From contig JACMQL010000046.1 in NCBI GenBank assembly GCA_014377015.1, forward strand, positions 1-64,000: a stretch of 64,000 bases of DNA. The letters run 5' to 3'. Each line of letters starts with the position of its first letter. Within the stretch, counting starts at the first letter, position 1. This DNA is from Actinomycetota bacterium (GTDB taxonomy: Bacteria > Actinomycetota > Actinomycetes > Nanopelagicales > Nanopelagicaceae). This document shows positions 10,142 to 22,796 of the stretch, in pieces. The notes beneath the pieces were generated by a model. It was not told the origin of the DNA. It saw nothing but the letters and a program-made list of their open reading frames with translations, and did no database searches. The translations under genes were made by a program, and so were the position numbers.

Positions 10142-11545
10142 TTGCTCGACTCATATGCATCAGCCCTTGACCAGATTGCTTCGGTGAGATCTGGAAAGAT
10201 TTCCGCGCAAGCAATAGTCGAGCAATCTCTGGATCGAATCGCGAAGATTGATTCCTCTGGTTATACATTGAATTCGGTCATTGCCCTCTCACCGGATTCC
10301 GAACCAAAAAATATTATTAATCCTAAATTACCCCTTGCTGGCTTGCCTATTTTAATAAAGGACAATGTTGAATGCATCGGATTACCCGGTTCTGCTGGAT
10401 CACTGGCGCTGGCAAAATATCCCGTGAAAACGGATTCCACAATTGTGGCGCGACTTCGAAATGCGGGCGCTGAAATTGTTGCCGCAACAAATCTTTCGGA
10501 GTGGGCGAATATTAGGTCAACAAAGTCGACAAGCGGTTGGTCGGGCTTTGGCGGCTTAACAGCAAACCCATGGATCCACGAGCGCAGTGCAGGAGGGTCA
10601 TCCTCAGGATCCGGCGCAGCAATTGCGGCAGGGCTGGTTTCACTGGCGGTTGGGACTGAAACCGATGGTTCGATAATTTGTCCCGCGTCACTAAATGGTT
10701 GCGTTGGCATAAAGCCAACAGTCAATTCGGTTCCACGTGACGGGGTTATTCCCATAAGTGCGAGTCAAGATTCTCCTGGATCGATGGCACGAACGGTGGA
10801 AGACGCTGCACTTTTATTAGAGGTCATGATGGGAAGGACGGATCTAATTGGGGCCGCCTCTGCAAATCGGGCATTGAAAATAGGTGTAGTGAAATCGTGG
10901 ATTACTGGCCACGCTGGAACGGATGCTCTTCTCGAGGGCGCCATCGATTTGCTAGCAAAATCCGGCATTTCGATTCTCGAAGTTGATCTTTCGCCTCCTG
11001 ACGAAGAAACGGGAAATGACGAGTACGCCGTATTGTTACACGAGCTCTTTGATGACCTCGGGTCACATCTGATGAAGCGGTGCAATGGAGAACTTGCGAC
11101 GTTGGCTGATGTGATTCGCTTTAATCAAGAACATTCTGCAACAGAACTGAAGTTTTTCGGCCAGGAACTTTTTGAACAGGCGATTCTACTTGGCGGACGC
11201 ACCGGCGAATATGCGGCAAAGCGCGAGCGTAACCTGACATGGGCGACGACTACCTTGGATGAAGGATTAGAAAAATTCGATGTTCTTATTGGTGCGACCT
11301 ATTCACCTGCCTGGCTAAGCACTCTTGGCAAGGGTGATGAATATTCGAATTCAAGTTGGATCACTACGGCGCCGGCGATTGTGGGATCTCCGATTGGATG
11401 CGTGCCGATGGGAATCACGGAAGGGTTGCCCGTGGGATTGGGTGTGGTCTCAAGAAAGTATGACGAGATTACTTTAATTACAGCAATGAAAGAGATCGAA
11501 ACTATTTTGTCCTTGGGCATAATGCAGCCAACATTTCTAAAATAA
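10142..11545 (+). CDS. Amidase-signature family amidase (GatA paralogue)
   Basis: The 467-aa protein keeps the amidase triad: Lys in ILIKDNVEC, Ser in GGSSSGSGAAIAAG and the nucleophile in GTETDGSIICPAS, followed by GCVGIKPT. The ETDGSI and CPASLNG wording is that of free-standing amidases, not GatA, so it probably hydrolyses a small amide or peptide amide; the substrate is unknown. No signal peptide is seen. The start is TTG, directly after the gatB stop with no spacer, so expression probably depends on gatB translation. A strong terminator follows. Confidence 0.85.
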   Translation: MLDSYASALDQIASVRSGKISAQAIVEQSLDRIAKIDSSGYTLNSVIALSPDSEPKNIINPKLPLAGLPILIKDNVECIGLPGSAGSLALAKYPVKTDSTIVARLRNAGAEIVAATNLSEWANIRSTKSTSGWSGFGGLTANPWIHERSAGGSSSGSGAAIAAGLVSLAVGTETDGSIICPASLNGCVGIKPTVNSVPRDGVIPISASQDSPGSMARTVEDAALLLEVMMGRTDLIGAASANRALKIGVVKSWITGHAGTDALLEGAIDLLAKSGISILEVDLSPPDEETGNDEYAVLLHELFDDLGSHLMKRCNGELATLADVIRFNQEHSATELKFFGQELFEQAILLGGRTGEYAAKRERNLTWATTTLDEGLEKFDVLIGATYSPAWLSTLGKGDEYSNSSWITTAPAIVGSPIGCVPMGITEGLPVGLGVVSRKYDEITLITAMKEIETILSLGIMQPTFLK

Positions 11546-11546
11546 A

Positions 11547-11580
11547 GAAAAACCCGCCCAAGTAAAGGAGCGGGTTTTTC
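11547..11580. terminator. Two-way terminator between the amidase and MFS genes
   Basis: GAAAAACCCGC (11547-11557) and GCGGGTTTTTC (11570-11580) form a perfect 11-bp stem with a 12-nt loop. The A-run and T-run flanks allow it to act on both strands, ending the gatCAB-amidase transcript and the convergent MFS transcript whose stop codon is at 11598. Confidence 0.88.
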
Positions 11581-11597
11581 TTTTATGGGAGGAATTG

Positions 11598-13064
11598 CTA
11601 GTGAGCGGCGACGGCACCTTCGGTCTCAACAAGTGATTCCTTGCCGATATTGATAGTCACCGCAACAACGATCGCACCGATGAGGAGGAAGATCGCTCCA
11701 ACTCTGAATGACGCCGTATAGCCGTGAGTCAGTGCGGCAAATTGCGCAGCCTGAGTTTTTCCACCATTAGCGACGATGTAGCCAGCTGTTGCCGTTGCAG
11801 CAATTGTGTTGAGAAGAGCGGTTCCGAGTGAGCCGCCAATCTGCTGCGAAGTATTGAGCATCGCGCTGCCGACACCCGAATCATGATTACCAATTCCATG
11901 AAGCGCGGTGGAGGCCATCGGAATAAATACCAGCGCCATGCCCGTACTCATAATCACCAATGATGGAAGCACGTGCATCAAATATGAGCTATCTGACTTG
12001 ATGAATGAGAGTAGGACGAGTCCGATTGTGGCTTGTACAAGTCCCCAAATCATCAACGGTCGTGGACCGGTTACCGGGAGCAACTTTGCAGCAACGCCAG
12101 CAAACAAAATCACGCCGATTGAGAATGGCAAGAAAGCGAAGCCAGTCTTAAGCGGTGAATATCCGAGAATCACTTGGAGGTAGAGCCCTAGGAACAGGAA
12201 CATTGAGAACAGGCCTGAGCCAACAAATAACGAACTCAGGTAGGAACCGGCTCGGTTTCGTTCCGCCAAAATTCTCCAAGGGAGAAGTGGATTCTTAACC
12301 TTTTGTTCGATTATCATGAACGCGCTGAGGAAGATTGCGGCTGAAGCGAAGAACAAAATTGTGCGACCATCTGTCCAGCCATCTTTTGCGGCAAGCGTAA
12401 ACGCGTAGACAAGTGAGAAGAGTCCGGCTGTTGCTGTTAGCACTCCTGGAATGTCGTAGCTTCGATCTCCGACGGCTTTGGATTCGTGAACAAATGGCAC
12501 GGCAAGTAGCGCGGCGATGATTGCGATGGGCACATTTACGCCAAGGCACCAACGCCAGTTTGCATACTGCGTGAGAACTCCACCGAGGATGAGGCCAATT
12601 GCTGCACCACCACCAGAAATAGCACCGTAAACACCAAATGCCTTAGCACGCTCTTTCGGAACGGTGAAGGTCACGTTGATGAGAGAAAGGGCTGCAGGTG
12701 TTAGCAGCGCACCAAACACGCCTTGCAATCCACGTGCGGCGAATAGCAGCCCTTGTGTGGATGCGATTCCGCCGAGTGCTGAAGCACCAGCAAATCCCAG
12801 GAGTCCAATAATGAAAATCTTCTTGCGTCCAACGAAGTCAGCAATCCGACCACCGAGGAGAAGAAGGGAGCCGAAAGCTAACGTGTAGGCGGTGACGATC
12901 CATTGTTGATTCTGATCGCTAATGTTTAAATCTATTTTTGCACTTGGAATTGCAATATTAACGATCGATGAATCAAGAATGACCATCAATTGTGCGATCG
13001 CGATAACGAACAGGGCGCGCCAACGAGTTGGATCTAGCCCGTCTTCAATTTTTGCTTTGGACAT
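11598..13064 (-). CDS. MFS drug/proton antiporter of the EmrB/QacA (DHA2) family
   Basis: The 488-aa protein has about 14 hydrophobic segments and the family motifs: FVIAIAQLMVILDSSIVNIAIP in helix 1, motif A GGRIADFVGRKK, and GGVLTQYANWRWCLGVNVPI. These exporters use the proton gradient to expel drugs or metabolites. The start at 13064 (MSKAKIEDG) has AAGGAGA about 7 nt upstream; a longer frame up to 13148 would run into the regulator gene. It lies 19 nt after a TetR-type gene on the same strand, so the two form a regulator-pump operon. The substrate is unknown. Confidence 0.88.
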   Translation of the reverse strand: MSKAKIEDGLDPTRWRALFVIAIAQLMVILDSSIVNIAIPSAKIDLNISDQNQQWIVTAYTLAFGSLLLLGGRIADFVGRKKIFIIGLLGFAGASALGGIASTQGLLFAARGLQGVFGALLTPAALSLINVTFTVPKERAKAFGVYGAISGGGAAIGLILGGVLTQYANWRWCLGVNVPIAIIAALLAVPFVHESKAVGDRSYDIPGVLTATAGLFSLVYAFTLAAKDGWTDGRTILFFASAAIFLSAFMIIEQKVKNPLLPWRILAERNRAGSYLSSLFVGSGLFSMFLFLGLYLQVILGYSPLKTGFAFLPFSIGVILFAGVAAKLLPVTGPRPLMIWGLVQATIGLVLLSFIKSDSSYLMHVLPSLVIMSTGMALVFIPMASTALHGIGNHDSGVGSAMLNTSQQIGGSLGTALLNTIAATATAGYIVANGGKTQAAQFAALTHGYTASFRVGAIFLLIGAIVVAVTINIGKESLVETEGAVAAH

Positions 13065-13083
13065 GAATCTCTCCTTGTATTTA

Positions 13084-13698
13084 TTATTTGCTTTGAATGA
13101 GGGGTGAGGTGGTTGAGTGGCTAAGTACTGGAAGTAAAACGTCATCAACTAAATGCTCAATGAACTTCCGATTAACGTTTTGGTGTGACATGAAAAGCCT
13201 GTAGGTAATGACCGCAGGTGCAATTTCAAGGACGGTTTCGAGGGACGCGTTGGCCGAAATTTCGCCACGCTCGATAGCGCGCTCAAAAACGGCTGAGTGA
13301 ACAGAACCAGCGCCGTCTGCCATTGATTTGGTCAATAGGTCGGATAGATCGTTATCTGTACGGGAAGCAGCCATGAGCCCAGCGAAGAGTTGCCCGTCCG
13401 CGCTTTTCATTGTTTTCACTTTCTCGGTAATGATCTCGATGAGATCTCCGCGGAGAGTGCCAGAGTCGATGGATGGCATTTTGCAGAACGCATAGTGATG
13501 AACCGCATCGGCAATGAGTTCTGCCTTATTTTTCCAGCGACGGTAGATGGTGCTCTTGCTAACCTGGGCTCGAAGAGCCACAGCTTCGATTGATAGTCGT
13601 TCGTATCCGACTTCACGAAGAAGTTCTATGGCCGCTTTTTCAATGACCACATCGCGAGACGCGTCACGCGGACGACCAAGAAGCGTTGAAATGCTCAT
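13084..13698 (-). CDS. TetR-family transcriptional repressor
   Basis: The 204-aa protein has the TetR N-terminal helix-turn-helix at residues about 15-60: [20 protein letters not shown], then [21 protein letters not shown]. The C-terminal part is a ligand-binding domain of the AcrR/TetR_C type. The start at 13698 has AGGAGG upstream; a longer open frame to 13869 would run into ilvD. It precedes the MFS exporter on the same strand and a perfect palindrome lies just before its start, so it probably represses itself and the pump until an effector binds. Confidence 0.87.
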   Translation of the reverse strand: MSISTLLGRPRDASRDVVIEKAAIELLREVGYERLSIEAVALRAQVSKSTIYRRWKNKAELIADAVHHYAFCKMPSIDSGTLRGDLIEIITEKVKTMKSADGQLFAGLMAASRTDNDLSDLLTKSMADGAGSVHSAVFERAIERGEISANASLETVLEIAPAVITYRLFMSHQNVNRKFIEHLVDDVLLPVLSHSTTSPLIQSK

Positions 13699-13723
13699 AA
13701 ATCCTCCTCGGTTGACTTGCGAA

Positions 13724-13738
13724 ACGATACCGTATCGT
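13724..13738. promoter_or_regulatory. Palindromic operator of the TetR-type regulator
   Basis: ACGATAC and GTATCGT are perfect inverted halves around a central C at 13731, and the right half is partly repeated to 13743. The site lies 26 nt upstream of the regulator start and 46 nt upstream of ilvD. Its form and place are those of a TetR operator. It could in principle also affect ilvD. Confidence 0.6.
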
Positions 13739-13783
13739 ATCGTAAATGCTCGCGCAAATCGAAAGTATGAATACGATTGCGCC

Positions 13784-15457
13784 ATGAGCACAATGAAACC
13801 CAGGTCTGGACTCGTCACTGATGGAATGGAACGCGCACCCGCCCGCGGAATGTTGCGCGCAGTTGGCATGGGCGATGACGACTGGGTTAAACCTCAAATC
13901 GGAATTGTTTCCTCATGGAATGAAATCACGCCATGCAATCTCTCTCTCGATCGTTTAGCGAAAGCTTCACGTCAGGGTGTGTTCGATGCAGGCGGGTTCC
14001 CAATGCAATTTGGAACAATCTCAGTTTCTGACGGAATCTCGATGGGGCATGAGGGAATGCACTTTTCACTAGTCTCGCGCGAGGTCATTGCAGATTCCGT
14101 TGAGACGGTAATGCAGGCAGAACGTCTAGACGGCATGGTGACATTCGCTGGTTGCGATAAATCACTACCAGGAATGATGATGGCCGCCGCGCGCATCGAT
14201 GTTGCGAGCGTATTTGTTTATGCGGGATCAACTTTGCCCGGCCAAGTAGATGGAAAAGATGTAACGATCATTGACGCTTTCGAAGCGGTCGGTGCATGTG
14301 CGCGCGGTCTTATTTCACAAGAGCAACTAGACAAAATTGAACGCGCGATTTGCCCTGGTGAGGGTGCCTGTGGCGGAATGTATACCGCCAACACGATGGC
14401 AGCTGTGGGCGAAGCAATAGGACTTTCACTGCCAGGTTCTGCGGCCCCACCTGCCGTTGATCGTAGGCGTGATGCTTATTCGGTAAAATCAGGGGCTGCT
14501 GTTGTCGAATTAATTCGTCAAGGAATTACTAGTCGGCAAATTTTGACTAAGCGCGCATTTGAGAACGCGATAACCGTAGTAATGGCACTTGGCGGATCAA
14601 CGAATGCAGTTCTACATTTGCTGGCTATTGCTCACGATGCCGAAGTTGATCTCACACTCGATGACTTCCACCGCATTGGTTCAAAAGTTCCACTACTCGG
14701 CGACTTGAAACCGTTCGGTCGCTTCGTCATGAGCGATATGGACAAAGTCGGCGGCGTGCCGGTTGTACTGAAAGCCTTGCTGGACGCGGGTTTGTTGCAC
14801 GGAGATTGCTTAACTGTGACGGGCAAGACAATGGCAGAAAACTTGGTTGACATTGCACCACCGGATCCAGATGGAGAGATCCTTCGTGCAACTTCAACCC
14901 CCCTCGCACTCGGCGGAGGGATAACTATTTTGCGTGGATCGCTGGCACCAGATGGAGCAGTGACGAAAACTGCTGGAGTGGGTGTAGATATTTTCGAAGG
15001 TCCGGCTCGAGTGTTCGAGAGAGAACAGCATGCGATGGACGCTTTAGAGGATGGCACCATTCAAGCCGGCGACGTTGTAGTAATTCGCTATGAGGGACCT
15101 GCGGGCGGTCCCGGCATGCGCGAGATGCTGATGATCACGGGTGCCATTAAGGGCGCCGGATTAGGAAAGTCAGTCTTACTTCTCACCGACGGACGATTTT
15201 CGGGTGGAACCACTGGATTGTGTGTCGGGCACGTTGCACCGGAAGCATCACTTGGCGGACCAATTGCATTCGTGCGAGAGGGAGACCGCATCCGCATCAA
15301 CACAAACGAGCGAACTCTCGACCTCTTGGTTGATGAGAGCGAATTAGAAAAGCGCCGCGTTGGGTTTACTCCGCTACCGCATAAGTACACGCGTGGGGTG
15401 CTTTCCAAATACGCGAAGCTGGTCGGATCGGCCAGCCAAGGTGCCGTCTGCGACTAA
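13784..15457 (+). CDS. ilvD: Dihydroxy-acid dehydratase
   Basis: IlvD dehydrates 2,3-dihydroxy-isovalerate and its homologue to the keto acids of valine and isoleucine, using an Fe-S cluster. The 557-aa protein has cluster cysteines in [26 protein letters not shown] and [13 protein letters not shown], and the C-terminal [21 protein letters not shown] motif. The start at 13784 (MSTMKPRSG) is chosen because the frame upstream runs through the TetR gene. There is no Shine-Dalgarno, and TACGAT lies six bases before the ATG, so it may be leaderless. It is separated from ilvB by an attenuator. Confidence 0.96.
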   Translation: MSTMKPRSGLVTDGMERAPARGMLRAVGMGDDDWVKPQIGIVSSWNEITPCNLSLDRLAKASRQGVFDAGGFPMQFGTISVSDGISMGHEGMHFSLVSREVIADSVETVMQAERLDGMVTFAGCDKSLPGMMMAAARIDVASVFVYAGSTLPGQVDGKDVTIIDAFEAVGACARGLISQEQLDKIERAICPGEGACGGMYTANTMAAVGEAIGLSLPGSAAPPAVDRRRDAYSVKSGAAVVELIRQGITSRQILTKRAFENAITVVMALGGSTNAVLHLLAIAHDAEVDLTLDDFHRIGSKVPLLGDLKPFGRFVMSDMDKVGGVPVVLKALLDAGLLHGDCLTVTGKTMAENLVDIAPPDPDGEILRATSTPLALGGGITILRGSLAPDGAVTKTAGVGVDIFEGPARVFEREQHAMDALEDGTIQAGDVVVIRYEGPAGGPGMREMLMITGAIKGAGLGKSVLLLTDGRFSGGTTGLCVGHVAPEASLGGPIAFVREGDRIRINTNERTLDLLVDESELEKRRVGFTPLPHKYTRGVLSKYAKLVGSASQGAVCD

Positions 15458-15550
15458 AAGTTGCACATCTCACAACTAAATGAATGCTCATATAGTGAGA
15501 TGCTCATCTCAAGGGTTGACGCTCGCCCAAATGCACTGGAGAATATCGCC

Positions 15551-15589
15551 ATGATTTCATCTGTGGTGATTGAAAAGCGCGCGATCTAG
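15551..15589 (+). CDS. Leader peptide of the ilvB attenuator
   Basis: A 12-residue frame, MISSVVIEKRAI, is preceded by GGAG nine bases upstream and ends inside a stable hairpin. It contains Val-Val-Ile and ends in Ile, the end products of the downstream operon, as leader peptides of branched-chain operons do. An in-frame ATG at 15500 could extend it to 29 residues, but the 15551 start has the better ribosome site. Ribosome stalling at the Val/Ile codons would be the sensing event. Role inferred from codon content, hairpins and position. Confidence 0.66.
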   Translation: MISSVVIEKRAI

Positions 15590-15608
15590 CACCATCTGAT
15601 CACGCGCT
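15576..15608 (+). promoter_or_regulatory. Pause/protector hairpin of the ilvB attenuator
   Basis: AGCGCGCGATC (15576-15586) pairs with GATCACGCGCT (15598-15608) with one mismatch. The stem covers the last codons and stop of the leader peptide and ends directly beside the terminator stem. It is placed to fold, or be melted, depending on the ribosome position. Confidence 0.6.
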
Positions 15609-15635
15609 ACCCTCAGTTAACCACTGGGGGTTTTT
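15609..15635 (+). terminator. Attenuator terminator before ilvB
   Basis: ACCCTCAGT (15609-15617) pairs with ACTGGGGGT (15623-15631) with one G-U pair and a 5-nt loop, followed by TTTTT. It lies 20 nt after the leader-peptide stop and 68 nt before ilvB. Its position inside the leader, not after a full gene, marks it as a conditional terminator. Confidence 0.72.
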
Positions 15636-15703
15636 GCATTATTGGACGAATATCAGGCACTAAATATCAACAATTCACACCGAGGTAGGGAAAGGAGTAG
15701 GAA

Positions 15704-17452
15704 ATGAGTGCACACGGCCAGGAAATGACAGGGGCAAGTAGTTTGGTGAAATCTCTCGAAGCTGCCGGCGTCGATGTGATGTTCGGAATTCCGGGCGGCG
15801 CAATTCTTCCTGCATACGACCCCATTTTCGACTCTTCAATTCGCCATATTTTGGTTCGTCACGAGCAAGGCGCTGGCCATGCTGCGACGGGTTATGCGCA
15901 AGTAACGGGTCGAACTGGCGTTTGCATCGCGACTTCGGGTCCTGGCGCCACTAACTTAGTAACTGCGCTCGCGGATGCGCAGATGGACTCAGTACCAATT
16001 GTGGCAATCACAGGGCAAGTCCCATCGAATGCAATCGGCACAGATGCTTTTCAGGAAGCTGACATTCGCGGTGTGACCATGCCGATCACAAAGCACAATT
16101 ATTTGATTACCGATCCTGCCGATATCCCACGTGCGATTGCGGAAGCATTTCACATTGCAGGTACGGGACGTCCAGGTCCGGTTCTGGTGGATATTGCAAA
16201 AGACGCGTTGCAAAAGATGACGACATTTAAGTATCCAACCAATATTCAATTAGCTGGTTACAAGCCACAAGTTGAACCAGATGCTCAGGCAATTCGTGAT
16301 GCGGCCGCGCTCATTAGTCAATCAAAAAAACCCGTCTTTTACGTAGGTGGCGGAATCATCAAATCGAATGCCCACCGCGAGTTAATGCAACTTGCGGAGA
16401 TCGTCGGTGCGCCTGTTGTTACCACGTTAATGGCACGCGGCGCATTTCCGGATAGCCATCAATTGCATCTTGGCATGCCCGGAATGCACGGTTCGGTCGC
16501 TGCGGTGACCGCTCTACAGAAAAGTGATCTGCTCATCACACTTGGAGCGCGCTTCGATGATCGAGTCACTGGCAAACTTTCAACCTTTGCAGTTAACGCA
16601 AAAATCATCCACGCAGATATTGATCCGGCCGAGATCGGAAAAAATCGCTTTGCAGATGTTGCGGTGATTGGCGATCTGAAGCACATCATTAAGGCACTTA
16701 TTCCGGCGGTGCAAACTGAGTTTAAGAAATCAAAGCCTGATCTGACGGAATGGTGGCGCCAGATGGGTTCGCTCCGCGAAACATATCCAGTCGGATATAC
16801 CCATCCAGAAGACGGCTCGGTTTCACCTCAGTATGTAATTCAGCGTATTAGTGATATTTCGGGACCTGACTCGATTTACGTGGCTGGCGTGGGTCAACAT
16901 CAAATGTGGGCTTCGCAATTCGTCAAATTTGAAAAACCGCGCACTTGGCTCAACTCGGGCGGTCTGGGCACGATGGGTTATGCAGTGCCAGCGGCGATGG
17001 GCGCAAAGGTCGGTGCGCCAGATACGACAGTATGGGCAATCGACGGCGACGGATGTTTCCAAATGACAAACCAAGAGTTGGTGACGTGTGCACTAAATAA
17101 CATTCCAATCAAGGTCGCAATAATAAACAATGAAAGTTTAGGAATGGTTCGGCAGTGGCAGACCATGTTCTATGAGGGTCGTTATTCGAACACTTCTTTG
17201 GAATCAAAACGGATTCCGGATTTTGTAAAGCTCGCTGACGCGATGGGTTGCGCGGGATTGCGTTGTGATAAGACTGAAGATGTAGATGCAGTAATCAAGG
17301 AAGCGATGTCAATCAATGATCAACCCGTAGTGGTCGACTTCAGTGTATTTCGCGATGCGATGGTTTGGCCGATGGTCGCGGCAGGAACTAGCAATGACGA
17401 CATCATGATCGCGCGGGACTTAGCCCCCGACTGGGATTCAGAGGAGTTGTGA
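15704..17452 (+). CDS. ilvB: Acetolactate synthase, large (catalytic) subunit
   Basis: This thiamine-diphosphate enzyme condenses pyruvate with pyruvate or 2-ketobutyrate, the first common step of valine, leucine and isoleucine synthesis. The 582-aa protein has the catalytic Glu in [15 protein letters not shown], the FAD/middle domain and the ThDP motif [14 protein letters not shown] ending in INN. AAAGGAG lies 8 nt before the start. It is the first gene after the attenuator and overlaps ilvN. Confidence 0.97.
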   Translation: MSAHGQEMTGASSLVKSLEAAGVDVMFGIPGGAILPAYDPIFDSSIRHILVRHEQGAGHAATGYAQVTGRTGVCIATSGPGATNLVTALADAQMDSVPIVAITGQVPSNAIGTDAFQEADIRGVTMPITKHNYLITDPADIPRAIAEAFHIAGTGRPGPVLVDIAKDALQKMTTFKYPTNIQLAGYKPQVEPDAQAIRDAAALISQSKKPVFYVGGGIIKSNAHRELMQLAEIVGAPVVTTLMARGAFPDSHQLHLGMPGMHGSVAAVTALQKSDLLITLGARFDDRVTGKLSTFAVNAKIIHADIDPAEIGKNRFADVAVIGDLKHIIKALIPAVQTEFKKSKPDLTEWWRQMGSLRETYPVGYTHPEDGSVSPQYVIQRISDISGPDSIYVAGVGQHQMWASQFVKFEKPRTWLNSGGLGTMGYAVPAAMGAKVGAPDTTVWAIDGDGCFQMTNQELVTCALNNIPIKVAIINNESLGMVRQWQTMFYEGRYSNTSLESKRIPDFVKLADAMGCAGLRCDKTEDVDAVIKEAMSINDQPVVVDFSVFRDAMVWPMVAAGTSNDDIMIARDLAPDWDSEEL

Positions 17453-18012
17453 TGAGTAAACATACGCTGGCAGTTCTCGTTGAAAACAGCCCGGGAGTCT
17501 TGGCGCGCGTAGCTTCCCTTTTCTCGCGTCGGGCCTACAACATTGACTCACTTGCAGTTGGCCCAACTGAGAATTCAGATATCTCGCGCATGACGATTGT
17601 TCTCAATCTTGAGGGTCACGTGCTGGAGCAGGTCATGGCTCAGCTGTATAAGTTGGTAAACGTCATTGCAATCTCTGAGATGCCGACTGAGACCACGATT
17701 CAGCGTGAAGTGCTATTGGTAAAGGTGGAGCCAGGCGCAGCACGAGATGAAGTCTTATCAATGGTCAAGCGCTTTGAATCCAAGGTAGTAGATGAAGAAG
17801 ATGGTGTCCTAACTATTGAGGCGACTGGTGAGAGTGAGATTATCGCCGCGTTACTGGAAGCCCTTCGACCATACGGACTCAAGGAACTCGTTCAATCCGG
17901 CTTAGTTGCTCTCGAAAGAGGACGCGCTGCACTTTCAGACCGCACCCTGAGCGCACAAGGAATTTCGACCCTGCACGAAATTGGAAATACTCAAACCGAC
18001 TACCAGAACTAA
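17452..18012 (+). CDS. ilvN: Acetolactate synthase, small (regulatory) subunit
   Basis: The 186-aa protein begins with an ACT domain (HTLAVLVENSPGVLARVASL, then FSRRAYNIDSLAVGPTE), where valine binds to give feedback inhibition, and has the second ferredoxin-like domain of long small subunits (QREVLLVKVE onward). The ATG at 17452 overlaps the ilvB stop by one base (TGATG) and has GAGGAG upstream; a GTG one codon earlier is also possible. A 28-nt spacer with a good ribosome site separates it from ilvC. Confidence 0.95.
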   Translation: MSKHTLAVLVENSPGVLARVASLFSRRAYNIDSLAVGPTENSDISRMTIVLNLEGHVLEQVMAQLYKLVNVIAISEMPTETTIQREVLLVKVEPGAARDEVLSMVKRFESKVVDEEDGVLTIEATGESEIIAALLEALRPYGLKELVQSGLVALERGRAALSDRTLSAQGISTLHEIGNTQTDYQN

Positions 18013-20656
<2,644 letters not shown>

Positions 20657-20661
20657 TCAAG

Positions 20662-21708
20662 ATGTCACAAAAGGAATTCAATCTCGCCGTTATCGGGGGA
20701 GACGGAATTGGACCTGAGGTAGTCGCTGAAGGTCTCAAAGTTTTGGATGCGGTTAGCGCCAAATACGGCTACACCTTCCACAAAACTTACTACGACCTCG
20801 GGGCTGCTTACTGGCACAAAACCGGCGAAGCGCTACCGCAGAGTGTGCTGGACGAACTAGCTACTAAGGATGTAATTCTCCTTGGAGCAGTAGGAGATCC
20901 AAGCGTTCCCAGTGGAGTTCTTGAGCGAGGACTTTTGCTCAAGTTGCGTTTCGCTTTTGATCACTATGTGAATCTACGTCCTGGTCGACTTTTTCCTGGA
21001 GTGAAATCAACCCTTGCTACCAAGCAGCCGATTGATTTCATTGTTGTTCGAGAAGGTACTGAAGGTCCTTACGCGGGTGCAGGTGGAATCCTGGCGAAAG
21101 GAACTCCGTTCGAGATTGCCAGTCAGGACAGCATGAATACTCGTCGTGGCGCCGAGCGCGTTATTCGTGACGCTTTTGCACGCGCGATGCAACGCCCTCG
21201 GAAGAAATTGACGATGGTGCATAAGAACAACGTCCTCACACATTCAGGCGATCTCTGGACACGCACTTTCGCCGAGGTCGGAATTGAGTTCCCAGAGGTC
21301 GCGACTGAGTACCTGCATGTAGATGCTGCGGCGATGTTCTTTGTAACCAACCCCGAGCGTTTTGATGTTGTAGTTACGGATAATCTTTTCGGCGACATTC
21401 TCACCGATATCGCCGCTGCAATTTGCGGTGGCATCGGTTTGGCGGCTTCAGGAAATATAAATCCAAGTCGTGAATTTCCTTCTATGTTCGAGCCCGTTCA
21501 TGGATCTGCTCCCGATATCTCGGGTAAAGGAATAGCTGATCCAACTGCAACAATTCTTTCTGTGGCGATGATGTTGCATCATCTCGGCTTGAGTGAGGCT
21601 GCCGCAGAAGTGGAGAATGCGGTCGCAGCAGATTTAGTTTCACGCGGAGACTCAAAGCGAGGAACCGTTGAAATTGGAAGTGCACTCGTCGCTTCTTTGG
21701 GGGCTTAA
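20662..21708 (+). CDS. leuB: 3-isopropylmalate dehydrogenase
   Basis: LeuB oxidatively decarboxylates 3-isopropylmalate in leucine synthesis and can act on 3-methylmalate in the citramalate route to isoleucine. The 348-aa protein has [10 protein letters not shown] at the start, [10 protein letters not shown], the catalytic [12 protein letters not shown] segment, [19 protein letters not shown] and [18 protein letters not shown]. It begins 5 nt after serA with AGGAGG before the start. leuA, leuC and leuD are not in the window. Confidence 0.95.
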   Translation: MSQKEFNLAVIGGDGIGPEVVAEGLKVLDAVSAKYGYTFHKTYYDLGAAYWHKTGEALPQSVLDELATKDVILLGAVGDPSVPSGVLERGLLLKLRFAFDHYVNLRPGRLFPGVKSTLATKQPIDFIVVREGTEGPYAGAGGILAKGTPFEIASQDSMNTRRGAERVIRDAFARAMQRPRKKLTMVHKNNVLTHSGDLWTRTFAEVGIEFPEVATEYLHVDAAAMFFVTNPERFDVVVTDNLFGDILTDIAAAICGGIGLAASGNINPSREFPSMFEPVHGSAPDISGKGIADPTATILSVAMMLHHLGLSEAAAEVENAVAADLVSRGDSKRGTVEIGSALVASLGA

Positions 21709-21710
21709 AA

Positions 21711-22796
21711 ATGAGCGTAAAAATTACGAAATCCAATAAGGCAACTTCGTCCGAAGAGCGCACAAAAATGGTGGCGAATCCCGGGTTTGGCAAGTACTAC
21801 ACCGATCACATGGTCGCCGTCGAGTGGTCAGAGACGGAGGGTTGGGGAGTTCCCGAGCTCAAGCCTTATGCGCCCATCTCGTTGGATCCAGCCACCATGG
21901 TCTTCCATTACGGTCAGGAAGTTTTCGAGGGCTTGAAGGCGTACCGTCAGCCCGATGGTGGTGTCGCACTTTTTCGGCCAGAAGCAAATGCGCGGCGCTT
22001 TGCAAGAAGTGCTGCTCGACTTGCACTTCCGGAGATGCCAGAGGAAATGTTCCTCGAAACTGTTGAGGCATTGGTGAAGCAAGATTTCGAGTGGGTCCCG
22101 GGAAAAATTGGCGAGTCGCTTTACCTTCGACCTTTCATGTTTGCAACGGAAGTGGGCTTAGGCGTGCGGCCGACGGATAAGGCCCTGTACTTGCTTATTG
22201 CCACACCCGCGGCTTCTTATTTCAATCCTGAGAATGCCGTCACGGTTTGGATTTCAACCGAATACGTTCGTGCGGCGATAGGTGGAACTGGCGAAGCTAA
22301 ATGTGGTGGTAATTATGCAGCATCTTTGGTCGCACAAAAAGCAGCAGCGGCGCAAGGGTGCGATCAAGTCGTGTGGATCGATGCCAAAGAGCGTAGGTGG
22401 GTTGAGGAAATGGGAGGCATGAACCTTTACTTTGTAAAGGGAGAAGGTGCCGAAGCCACGGTCTTCACACCAAAACTCACCGGAACCCTACTTGCGGGCA
22501 TTACGCGTGATTCGATTCTCAGCGTTGCCTCCGACCTGGGTTACAAAGTGGAAGAAACCATGGTCAGTATTGATGATTGGCGGGACGGTGTCGCGAGCGG
22601 ACTCATCACGGAAATTTTTGCGTGTGGTACCGCAGCGGTTGTCACTCCAGTCGGTTCTGCTAAAAGCGCGATGGGGACGTGGATGACCGGTGACGGCAAC
22701 CCTGGGCCGATCACGATGCAGATTCGAAACACCTTGCTTGGAATCCAACACGGAACTATTCCCGATACACACAATTGGCTTAGAAAAGTTCTTTAA
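21711..22796 (+). CDS. ilvE: Branched-chain amino acid aminotransferase
   Basis: This class IV PLP aminotransferase makes the last step to Val, Leu and Ile with glutamate as donor. The 361-aa protein has FHYGQEVFEGLKAYRQ, the PLP lysine in GEAKCGGNYAASL and GMNLYFV. It is of the larger BCAT type found in actinobacteria and mammals. It starts 2 nt after leuB and overlaps cimA by one base (TAATG), so the last three genes of this operon are tightly packed. Confidence 0.95.
   Translation: MSVKITKSNKATSSEERTKMVANPGFGKYYTDHMVAVEWSETEGWGVPELKPYAPISLDPATMVFHYGQEVFEGLKAYRQPDGGVALFRPEANARRFARSAARLALPEMPEEMFLETVEALVKQDFEWVPGKIGESLYLRPFMFATEVGLGVRPTDKALYLLIATPAASYFNPENAVTVWISTEYVRAAIGGTGEAKCGGNYAASLVAQKAAAAQGCDQVVWIDAKERRWVEEMGGMNLYFVKGEGAEATVFTPKLTGTLLAGITRDSILSVASDLGYKVEETMVSIDDWRDGVASGLITEIFACGTAAVVTPVGSAKSAMGTWMTGDGNPGPITMQIRNTLLGIQHGTIPDTHNWLRKVL

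Noticed and set aside
13547-13783. N-terminal extension of ilvD
   Set aside because: The frame is open but runs through the TetR gene on the other strand, and the added residues have no likeness to dihydroxy-acid dehydratases.
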